NCBI RefSeq assembly: GCF_001499995.1
Contig: NZ_LQIU01000056.1
Location: forward strand, 124,001 to 188,000
Direction: 5' to 3'
Length of the DNA: 64,000 nt
Source: Mycobacterium sp. IS-1496
GTDB lineage: Bacteria; Actinomycetota; Actinomycetes; Mycobacteriales; Mycobacteriaceae
Shown: positions 58,027-64,000 of the stretch, one piece after another
Layout: each line of letters opens with the position of its first letter
How positions within the stretch are numbered: position 1 is the stretch's first letter
Made by a program: the position numbers and the translations under genes
Notes under the pieces: model-generated
What the model was told of the DNA's origin: nothing
Databases searched by the model: none
Seen by the model: the letters and a program-made list of their open reading frames with translations, nothing else

Positions 58027-59292
58027 TCAACTCGAGAGTCCGGCAGCCCACGGGTAGGACTTGAGGAACGGATCCGGCTCGATCGGCCCCGGGGACTCCC
58101 AGATCGTGTAGATCAAGCCGTCGGGGCGGATCTCGCCGATGCGGGCGGTCTTGGTGATGTGGTGGTTCTCGCCGTCGATCGTGACCTTGCCCTCGGGCGC
58201 GTCGAACGAGACGCCGCCCGCGTTGTCCTGAATCGCCTTGACATCGAACGACTGTGCCTTCTCGACGGTGTTCTTCCACAGGTACACCGACACGTAGGCG
58301 GCCTCCATCGGATCGGAGGTGGGCTTGTTGGCGCCGTAGGCCTTCTTGTAGGCCTCGACGAACGCCTTGTTCACCGGGGTGTCGATGGTCTGGTAGTAGT
58401 TCCAGGCCGTCAGCTGTCCGGTGATGTTCTGCACGCCGATGCCGCCCACCTCCTCCTCGGCGATCGACACCGACACCACCGGCATGTCCTGCGGCGTCAG
58501 GCCGACGTTGCGGTACTCACGGAAGAACGCCACGTTGGAATCGCCGTTGAGGGTGTTGAACACCGCGTCCGCGTCCGCCGTGCGGACCTTGTTGACGATC
58601 GTCGAGAAATCCGTGGAACCGAGCGGGGTGTAATCCTCGCCCTTGATCTCGATGCCGTTCGCCTCGGCGTAGGCCTTGATGATCCGGTTCGCCGTCTGCG
58701 GGAAGACGTAGTCGCTGCCCACCAGGTACAGCGACTTGACGCCGCGTTGCTTGAGGTAGTCCAGCGCCGGGACGATCTGCTGATTGGTGGTGGCGCCGGT
58801 GTAGAAGATGTTCTTCGACGCCTCGAGGCCCTCGTACTGAACGGGGTAGTACAGCAGCGAGTTGGCGCTCTCGAACACCGGCAGCATCGCCTTGCGGCTC
58901 GACGACGTCCAACCGCCGAACACCGCGGCCACGCAGTCGCTGCTGATCAGCTTCTCGGCCTTCTCCGCGAACACCGTCGGCTCGGACGCGCCGTCCTCAC
59001 CGATGAGCTGGATCTGCTTGCCCATCACCCCGCCGGCGCCGTTGATCTCGTCGACGGCCAGCTTGATGGCGTCGCGGACGGTGACCTCCGAGATCGCCAT
59101 CGTCCCGGACAGCGAGTTCAGCGAGCCCACCTTGATGTTCGGGCCGGAGGTGTCGACGCAGGACTCGGCGCTCGCGGCGTCGGTGTCGGTGGCCTTGGAG
59201 CCGCAGCCTGCCAGCAACATGGTGGTCACTGCCACCAGACTTCCCGCGGCAAGAGCCGATCTGTGGAACGAGGAGCGTCCTGGTCGTCGCAT
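58027..59292 (-). CDS. urtA: Urea ABC transporter substrate-binding lipoprotein UrtA
   Basis: 421 aa. Signal peptide with lipobox LAGC near residue 30. The body has the UrtA style: IKVGSLNSLSGTMAISEVTV, GGWTSSSRKAMLPVFE, LLYYPVQYEGLEAS (characteristic of urea/amide binders) and VGSDYVFPQTANR. AAAGG precedes the ATG. It is the first gene of the urt operon. In mycobacteria this operon is reported to respond to nitrogen limitation through GlnR. Confidence 0.95.
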   Translation of the reverse strand: MRRPGRSSFHRSALAAGSLVAVTTMLLAGCGSKATDTDAASAESCVDTSGPNIKVGSLNSLSGTMAISEVTVRDAIKLAVDEINGAGGVMGKQIQLIGEDGASEPTVFAEKAEKLISSDCVAAVFGGWTSSSRKAMLPVFESANSLLYYPVQYEGLEASKNIFYTGATTNQQIVPALDYLKQRGVKSLYLVGSDYVFPQTANRIIKAYAEANGIEIKGEDYTPLGSTDFSTIVNKVRTADADAVFNTLNGDSNVAFFREYRNVGLTPQDMPVVSVSIAEEEVGGIGVQNITGQLTAWNYYQTIDTPVNKAFVEAYKKAYGANKPTSDPMEAAYVSVYLWKNTVEKAQSFDVKAIQDNAGGVSFDAPEGKVTIDGENHHITKTARIGEIRPDGLIYTIWESPGPIEPDPFLKSYPWAAGLSS

Positions 59293-59481
59293 GTGTGGCC
59301 TTTCCCTGAGTCAACAGCGCGGGCACGCGCAGGCACCGTCGCAGTGCCGCATCGGCACGTTAAGGTGCCGGTGTTTCTGGGAAATGACTGTGTGTGACGA
59401 ATAAATTAACCTGCTGGGCACACGCCCGGTCGTGGCGCGCACCGGTGTAACGCCGCGGTGCGCCCCGTCGATCTAGCGGAC
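59293..59481. other. urtA upstream region
   Basis: The stretch 59385-59415 is the most AT-rich part of this neighbourhood and probably holds the urtA promoter on the minus strand. GlnR control is expected from published regulons. On the minus strand GTCAC and GAAAC lie 16 bases apart here, close to but not matching the GlnR box spacing, so I do not call a site. Confidence 0.35.
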
Positions 59482-59913
59482 ATGCGAACACGGTCAGGCA
59501 GCATCGGGACGGCGGTGGCGTCGGTGAGCATGGCGGTGGCAGCGGTGGCCGGACCGGCTGCTGCGCACGCCGACCCGGCGGCGGAGGGCGGCTCCCACAC
59601 GGTGACCTATACGGTCGTCGCGCAGAGTGAACTCAACGCCCAGATCTACTATCTTGCGAACGAGCCGCCGAGCCGGGCGGATTTCGACGCCGACTCGTCG
59701 AGGTATCTGACGAACGTCAAAGTGCCGCTGCGGCCCGGTGTTCCGTGGGTCTTCCAGACCACGCTCGCCGACCCCACCCAGTGGGCGTTGGTCAGCGCCA
59801 GCGGGGCCCTGCGCGTTCCGCCGAACTTCCACTGCGAGATCGCCATCGACGGTGCGGTCGCCGTGCAGTCCGACGGCGGCAGCGGCACGCAGTGCGCGTT
59901 GCGCGCCTGGTGA
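59482..59913 (+). CDS. Small exported protein, MmpS-like beta-rich domain
   Basis: 143 aa from ATG 59482; GTG 59458 would add 8 residues. Signal peptide ends AAAHA near residue 29. The mature part (HTVTYTVVAQ, QIYYLAN, LRPGVPWVFQTTL) looks like a small beta-sandwich with a cysteine pair (FHCEIA and TQCALRAW), similar to the exported domain of MmpS proteins. That is a resemblance only. It has no MmpL partner nearby. Confidence 0.6.
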   Translation: MRTRSGSIGTAVASVSMAVAAVAGPAAAHADPAAEGGSHTVTYTVVAQSELNAQIYYLANEPPSRADFDADSSRYLTNVKVPLRPGVPWVFQTTLADPTQWALVSASGALRVPPNFHCEIAIDGAVAVQSDGGSGTQCALRAW

Positions 59914-59928
59914 GGTGGTCCGCCGCCC

Positions 59929-61641
59929 TCAGCGGGGGAGGTTCTCGTAGTAGGGCACGACGATCTCGTCGGTGGCGGTCACATCGCCGAGCATCATCGT
60001 GGTGAGCGGGTGCACGGTGTGCGGATCGATCTCGAGGTTGAGGCAGGCGGGAGCCTGCGCGGCGAATGCGCGCTGCACGGCGCCGGAGATCTCGTTGACG
60101 TCGCCGACACGTTCACCGTAGCCGCCGAAAGCCTGGGCCACCATTTCGTATGAGCTGTCGGCCAATTCGGACACCACGACCCCGCTGTCTCCGTACACCG
60201 CCTGCTGTCCGTGCACCGACATGCCCCACACGGCGTTGTTGAAGACGACGGTCAGCACCGGCATACCGTGGCGGGCCATGGTGTCGAACTCGCCGAGGTG
60301 GAAACCGGCGGCGCCGTCGCCGGTGATGAGCACCACCGGGGCCGTCGGCCGGGCTCGCGATGCGCCGATCGCGAAACCCGGCCCGACACCGAGGGTTCCG
60401 AGATATCCCAGCCGCAGCACTCCACCGACCGTCTCGGTGCTCGCGAAGAACTCGGCCCAGGCAGGGGCCTCCGCTCCGTCCAGCACGAAAATCGTTCCGG
60501 GAGGGCATGCCTCGACGACTGCGCGGGCGGCGAAGTAGGGGTGCATCCGGCCGCTGGGCGTCGAGCCGTCCGCGAAGAGCGCGCGGTGGAACTGCTGTGC
60601 CTGCACGGCGGTGTGCACCCACTCCGACCAGTCCGGCCAGCTGCGGCTCGCCGCCGCGGCGCGCAGTTCGCGCAGCGTCTCCCGGCAGTCGGCCACGATC
60701 GGGACCGCGACGTCCTGCATGCGTCCGATCTCCGATGCGTCGATGTCGACCTGCACGATGCGCGCGCCGGGGAACATGCTCGGGCGTCCTCCGGTGAACA
60801 TGCCCGCGCGGGCGCCGATGAGCAGCACCACGTCGGGAGTCGGAGCGCCGAGAGCGGACAATGCGCCCAGCCCGAGCAGCCCGCCCGCGGCGAGCCGGTG
60901 CCCGGCGGGTACCGCACCGTCGGACTTGCCGGGGTGGAACACCGGAACCCCGACGGTCTCGGCGAAGGCGACGAGCTCGTCGGCCGCGCGCGCGAAGGTG
61001 ACACCGCCGCCGATGACGATCACCGGGTGGCGTGCGCCCTCGAGGACGTCGAGCGCCTCTCGGACAAGGGGTTCCGGTGGGGCCGGACGCGCGTCGACGG
61101 TGTAGCGCGCCGGGTACCGCACCGCGGTGTCGTCCGCCTCGCCGAACATCACGTCGATCGGCACCTCCAGCAGGACGGGACCGGGGGCGCCCGTGGTCGC
61201 CTTCCGCACGGCCAGCGACACGATCTCGGGGATCCGGGCGACGTCGGTGAGCCGGTAGGCCCACTTGGTCACCGGCGCCGCGGCCGCCACCTGATCGAAA
61301 CCGCCCTGTAGTGGGTTGGTTTCGCTTTCCCGCAATGGCGGGCCGCCGACGATGAACAGCGTGGGCGTGCGGTCGAGGTAGGCGTTGGTGATCGCGGTGT
61401 AGGCGTTGGTGAAGCCCGGACCGGAGGTCACCACGCAGACGCCGAGGTCCGCGGTCACCCGTGCGTACGCATCCGCGGCGTGGCCGGCGCTGGCCTCGTG
61501 TCGGGTATCGGTGAGCCGGACACCGTATCCGGCACACGCCACCAGGAACGCGTCCAGGTGGCCACCGTGCAGGGTGAACACCTCGGTGACGCCGGCGTCC
61601 GACAGGGCCCGGGCGAGCAGGTCGCCTCCGTTGACGGTCAT
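59929..61641 (-). CDS. Thiamine-diphosphate-dependent enzyme (acetolactate synthase/benzaldehyde lyase-like)
   Basis: 570 aa; ATG 61641 follows GGAGG at five bases. Three-domain ThDP enzyme: the N-terminal pyrimidine domain with the essential Glu in TDTRHEASAGHAADAYAR near residue 50, the central domain with VIVIGGGVTFARAA, and the C-terminal PP domain with the metal motif GDGAAGFHLGEFDT...NN. The LHGGHLDAF loop near residue 25 departs from true acetolactate synthases and recalls benzaldehyde lyase or 2-hydroxyacyl-CoA lyase. No small regulatory subunit gene is nearby. It is divergent from an IclR regulator that probably controls it. Confidence 0.87.
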   Translation of the reverse strand: MTVNGGDLLARALSDAGVTEVFTLHGGHLDAFLVACAGYGVRLTDTRHEASAGHAADAYARVTADLGVCVVTSGPGFTNAYTAITNAYLDRTPTLFIVGGPPLRESETNPLQGGFDQVAAAAPVTKWAYRLTDVARIPEIVSLAVRKATTGAPGPVLLEVPIDVMFGEADDTAVRYPARYTVDARPAPPEPLVREALDVLEGARHPVIVIGGGVTFARAADELVAFAETVGVPVFHPGKSDGAVPAGHRLAAGGLLGLGALSALGAPTPDVVLLIGARAGMFTGGRPSMFPGARIVQVDIDASEIGRMQDVAVPIVADCRETLRELRAAAASRSWPDWSEWVHTAVQAQQFHRALFADGSTPSGRMHPYFAARAVVEACPPGTIFVLDGAEAPAWAEFFASTETVGGVLRLGYLGTLGVGPGFAIGASRARPTAPVVLITGDGAAGFHLGEFDTMARHGMPVLTVVFNNAVWGMSVHGQQAVYGDSGVVVSELADSSYEMVAQAFGGYGERVGDVNEISGAVQRAFAAQAPACLNLEIDPHTVHPLTTMMLGDVTATDEIVVPYYENLPR

Positions 61642-61695
61642 GTGTACCTCCGAGCGCGGACCACACATGTGGATGCGGTCACCTGTCGGCACCCT

Positions 61696-61741
61696 ATGTG
61701 TTTTCACAACGCGTCTCAATGGTGGCATAGTGCAAACACAT
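61696..61741. promoter_or_regulatory. Paired operator in the ThDP-enzyme/IclR intergenic region
   Basis: ATGTGTTTTCAC (61696-61707) and GTGCAAACACAT (61730-61741) form an inverted repeat matching at 11 of 12 positions with a 22-base spacer. The left half-site TGTGTTTTCACA is itself palindromic. The right half covers the IclR start codon. CATAGT (61726-61731), eight bases before the ATG, may be the -10. The layout fits autoregulation by the IclR protein. Confidence 0.65.
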
Positions 61742-62672
61742 GGCCCGCCCCTCACCGCAGTCCGACCGCATCCTGCTGCTCATGGAGCTGCTCAGGGATC
61801 AGCCGCGGACCGGGCGCACCCTCGCCGAGATCGCCCGGCATCTGGGGGTGGCGAAGGCGACGTGCTACCCGATGCTGGTCGCCCTCGCCGATGCGGGATG
61901 GCTGGTGCGACACCCCACCCGCAAGACCTTCCATCTGGGGCCGGCGCTGATCCCCCTCGGGCAGGCGGCGGCGGGTGCGCTCGACGTCATCGATCTGGCG
62001 CGGCCGGCGATGCGCGATCTCGCGGACATGGCCGACATGGCCTGTCTCGCGTTCGTCTGCTCGGGTGAGGATCTCGTCGTCACGGAGGCCGCCCAGCCCC
62101 ACCGCGGGCGGCGCGGGACTCTCGGTCTCCGGCTCGGTGACCGCATCCAGATCGCGCCGCCGCTTGGCTCGGCGGTGGCCGCGTGGTTCGGGCCGGACCG
62201 CCTCGACCGGTGGTACCGAACGGGTGCCGAGGATCTCGGCGTCGACGCCGACGCCCTGCGCGACGAGTACGACGAGGTGCTCGCGCTGACGCGCCAGCGC
62301 GGCTACGCCGTCGAGTGCTTGGACCAGCGGAGGCGAACCATCGCCGACGAGCTCACCCGGGTGCGCGGCGGTATCGGCACGCTCGGGCGCAAGCGGCCGC
62401 CGGTGACCCTGCGCGCCGTGAGCGACGAGCACCCGGTCGACGTTCTGGTCGGGATCGTCGACCCCGACGCGCACTACCGCCCGATCTCGATCAACGCGGT
62501 CGCCTTCGACGCCGACACACTGCCGGCGCTCGTGCTGTGCCTGGTCGATGCACCCGAGCCGATGACGGGCCGACGGGTGGTCGAACTGGGGGAGTCGGTG
62601 CGCGGCGAGGCCGACCGACTGACCGAACTGCTTAAGGGGTGCCGGCCGGTGCGGCCGCAAGCAGAAGCGTAG
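61740..62672 (+). CDS. IclR-family transcriptional regulator
   Basis: 310 aa. Winged helix at the N-terminus (TLAEIARHLGVAKATCYPML, then ALADAGWLVRHPTRKTFHLG), followed by the IclR effector-binding domain (about residues 85-300). The C-terminal domain has diverged from the textbook pattern, and I cannot name the effector. It is divergent from the ThDP-enzyme gene 98 bases away, the expected target. The start is supported by the adjacent operator and promoter; no ribosome-binding site is seen, so it may be leaderless. Confidence 0.87.
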   Translation: MARPSPQSDRILLLMELLRDQPRTGRTLAEIARHLGVAKATCYPMLVALADAGWLVRHPTRKTFHLGPALIPLGQAAAGALDVIDLARPAMRDLADMADMACLAFVCSGEDLVVTEAAQPHRGRRGTLGLRLGDRIQIAPPLGSAVAAWFGPDRLDRWYRTGAEDLGVDADALRDEYDEVLALTRQRGYAVECLDQRRRTIADELTRVRGGIGTLGRKRPPVTLRAVSDEHPVDVLVGIVDPDAHYRPISINAVAFDADTLPALVLCLVDAPEPMTGRRVVELGESVRGEADRLTELLKGCRPVRPQAEA

Positions 62673-62756
62673 AGTGGATGACGAACCGCTTTTGTCAGCG
62701 GTGATTCCGGCCGATCAGACGGCCGCTCCGTAGAAACTCGTGAAGGGTTTTCACCT

Positions 62757-62876
62757 ATGAAAAACGGCGATCTTTTCTCGCATCCCGTCGTCACCGAACC
62801 GAGCCCCGCGCAGGAATCGTCTGCGCCGGTGCAGAATCCGGAATTCTCCGACGCACCGGACAAGAGGAGCAGGTGA
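62757..62876 (+). CDS. Possible 39-residue small protein
   Basis: ATG 62757 with GAAGGG nine bases upstream opens a 39-aa frame starting MKNGDLFSHPVVTEPSPAQE, rich in Pro, Ser, Glu and Asn. There is no hydrophobic segment and no family I know. It sits in the 270-base gap between the IclR gene and the cold-shock gene's terminator. The start-proximal bases GTGAA-GGGTT-TTCAC could form a hairpin over the ribosome-binding site. Confidence 0.35.
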   Translation: MKNGDLFSHPVVTEPSPAQESSAPVQNPEFSDAPDKRSR

Positions 62877-62888
62877 CGTTTGATACCT

Positions 62889-62930
62889 GAAAACGACTGT
62901 GGGCCGCCGGAAAATCCGGCGGCCCACAGT
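62889..62930 (-). terminator. Intrinsic terminator of the cold-shock gene
   Basis: Perfect 16-bp inverted repeat (62896-62911 with 62915-62930, arm ACTGTGGGCCGCCGGA), 3-base loop, then CGTTTTCA on the minus strand. It lies 13 bases after the cold-shock stop codon. Confidence 0.9.
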
Positions 62931-62943
62931 TCGTTGAAGTCTG

Positions 62944-63147
62944 CTAGATCGCGGTCACCGAGGTAGCCTGCGGACCCTTTGCACCTTGTCCGATCTCGAA
63001 TTCGACCCGCTGATTCTCCTCGAGCGAGCGGAAGCCGCCGCCCTGGATCTCAGAGTAGTGGACGAAGACGTCGTCAGAGCCGCCGTCGGGAGCGATGAAG
63101 CCGAAGCCCTTTTCGCTGTTGAACCATTTAACGGTTCCCTGTGTCAT
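62944..63147 (-). CDS. cspA: Cold-shock-domain protein
   Basis: 67 aa, the standard CSD length. RNP1 (KGFGFI near residue 13) and RNP2 (VFVHY near 27) are intact, with TVKWFNSEKG at the start. It is a single-stranded nucleic-acid-binding RNA chaperone. The upstream leader on the minus strand contains hairpin GAATGC-TTTCT-GCATTC (63190-63174). TAACCT further up (about 63208-63203) may be the -10, giving a leader of about 50 bases, shorter than the E. coli cspA leader. Confidence 0.96.
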   Translation of the reverse strand: MTQGTVKWFNSEKGFGFIAPDGGSDDVFVHYSEIQGGGFRSLEENQRVEFEIGQGAKGPQATSVTAI

Positions 63148-63247
63148 ATCTTGATTTCTTTCGACTTACGTACGAATGCAGAAAGCATTCTCCGCTGAGG
63201 TTAGCACGGGGTCTCCGATCCGGGAGAATCCGCGGCGGATCCGCCTC

Positions 63248-63283
63248 TTGACACCTGGTCGAACTTACGTTCGAATGGGGTCA
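63248..63283 (+). promoter_or_regulatory. LexA-controlled promoter of the radical-SAM gene
   Basis: TTGACA (63248-63253), a 17-base spacer and TCGAAT (63271-63276) form the core promoter, ending 6 bases before ATG 63283. Inside it lies TCGAACTTACGTTCGA (63259-63274), a perfect match to the mycobacterial SOS box TCGAAC-N4-GTTCGA. The repressor site fills the spacer and overlaps the -10, so LexA would block transcription directly. Confidence 0.85.
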
Positions 63284-64000
63284 TGCGCTGGGCCGGTCAA
63301 GGTGTCGAGGTCGACGACGGCGCCCTGCCCGGGCTGCAGCGAATCGGCCTGGTGCGCAGCGTGCGGACGCCGCAGTTCGAGGGGATGACGTTCCATGAGG
63401 TGCTGTGCAAGTCGGCGCTGAACAAGGTGCCGAACGCGTCGATGCTGCCCTTCCAGTACACGGTCAACGCTTATCGCGGCTGTTCACACGCCTGCCGCTA
63501 CTGCTTCGCCCGTCCCACCCACGAATACCTCGACTTCGACGTCGGCGCGGACTTCGACAGCCAGGTCGTCGTGAAGACGAACGTGGTCGACGTGCTGCGC
63601 AGGGAGTTGCGCCGGCCGTCGTGGACGGGAGACACCGTCGCTCTGGGCACCAACACCGACCCTTATCAGCGTGCCGAGGGCCGCTACGCGCTCATGCCGG
63701 GAATCATTGCCGCACTGCGTGATTCGTCCACCCCGTTCTCGATTCTGACCAAGGGCACGCTGTTGCGCCGGGACCTGCCGCTCATCGCCGAGGCGGCGCA
63801 ACGGGTTCCGGTGAGCGTGGCCGTCTCGCTCGCGGTCGGTGACCCGGACCTGCATCGCAACGTCGAACCGGGCACCCCGTCACCGCAGGCGCGCCTGGCG
63901 CTGATCGCCGCCATCCGGGAAGCCGGGCTCGACTGTCATGTGATGGTGGCGCCCGTGCTGCCCCACCTGACCGATTCGGTGGCGCACCTCGACGCCCTGC
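63283..64000 (+). CDS. Radical SAM protein (Rv2578c type), 3' end outside window
   Basis: The first 239 residues are visible and the frame is open at the window end. YRGCSHACRYCFARPTHEYL near residue 66 gives the CxxxCxxC cluster that binds the 4Fe-4S centre and S-adenosylmethionine. The style is that of the SplB-like/Rv2578c group. VALGTNTDPYQRAE and ILTKGTLLRRDLPL are further family blocks. Substrate unknown. The M. tuberculosis homologue is on published lists of LexA-regulated genes. Here a perfect SOS box sits in the promoter, tying the protein to the DNA-damage response. Confidence 0.92.
   Translation, partial: MRWAGQGVEVDDGALPGLQRIGLVRSVRTPQFEGMTFHEVLCKSALNKVPNASMLPFQYTVNAYRGCSHACRYCFARPTHEYLDFDVGADFDSQVVVKTNVVDVLRRELRRPSWTGDTVALGTNTDPYQRAEGRYALMPGIIAALRDSSTPFSILTKGTLLRRDLPLIAEAAQRVPVSVAVSLAVGDPDLHRNVEPGTPSPQARLALIAAIREAGLDCHVMVAPVLPHLTDSVAHLDAL

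Overview
The window reads as chromosomal DNA of a mycobacterium, most likely a rapid grower (Mycolicibacterium type). GC content and third-position GC are very high, genes are packed with 4-base stop/start overlaps, and gene order follows M. tuberculosis Rv2674-Rv2667 and Rv2614c-Rv2578c, with insertions and losses. Mycobacterium-specific genes include aftC, patA, pimA and clpC2. The species is not identified.

Layout. 1-9000: the end of an EAL-domain c-di-GMP phosphodiesterase; a minus-strand group ribD-like, hydrolase-like lipoprotein, aftC (cell-wall arabinan) and msrB; zapE; a GNAT and an exported protein; a sigma factor/ogt pair; and clpC2 under a promoter covered by two palindromes. 9000-12700: accessory stretch of small regulators, exported proteins, an Rmf-like small protein, a frame-disrupted gene and four tRNA genes. 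12700-20260: a GT87 glycosyltransferase, a repeat-containing acidic secreted protein, membrane and stress proteins, a GAF-ANTAR regulator and a thioesterase. 20340-26780: thrS, HIT, pgsA1, patA, pimA and Nudix, almost all translationally coupled, covering threonine charging and phosphatidylinositol mannoside synthesis. 26800-30100: pdxS, tesB, pdxT and yebC. 30100-34200: a prenyl synthase, a fused permease/formamidase remnant, a MscS channel and two tandem paralogues. 34250-36540: ruvC-ruvA-ruvB with a LexA-type box. 36550-41000: two membrane proteins and a GABA catabolic pair (gabT, aldehyde dehydrogenase). 41200-49400: yajC-secD-secF, a peptide-binding-type lipoprotein, apt and rel. 49400-53330: two anchored cyclophilins, a glyoxalase-II-like hydrolase and hisS. 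53320-59290: urtABCDE urea transporter operon with an alcohol dehydrogenase at its end. 59480-64000: an exported protein, a ThDP enzyme divergent from an IclR regulator, a cold-shock protein and the start of a radical-SAM protein behind a perfect LexA box.

The most interesting signals are regulatory or evolutionary rather than a new multi-gene system. They are the clpC2 promoter with two identical-arm palindromes laid over its -35 and -10; a paired operator in front of the IclR gene; an in-frame fusion of a permease N-terminus to a formamidase C-terminus; a 33-bp tandem repeat that lengthens the HIT protein and recurs between ruvA and ruvB; a hydrolase-fold lipoprotein lacking the nucleophile serine; a frame-disrupted gene beside the tRNA cluster; and several leaderless genes whose -10 hexamer sits 6-7 bases before the start codon. 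I saw no CRISPR array, insertion sequence, rRNA or complete prophage.
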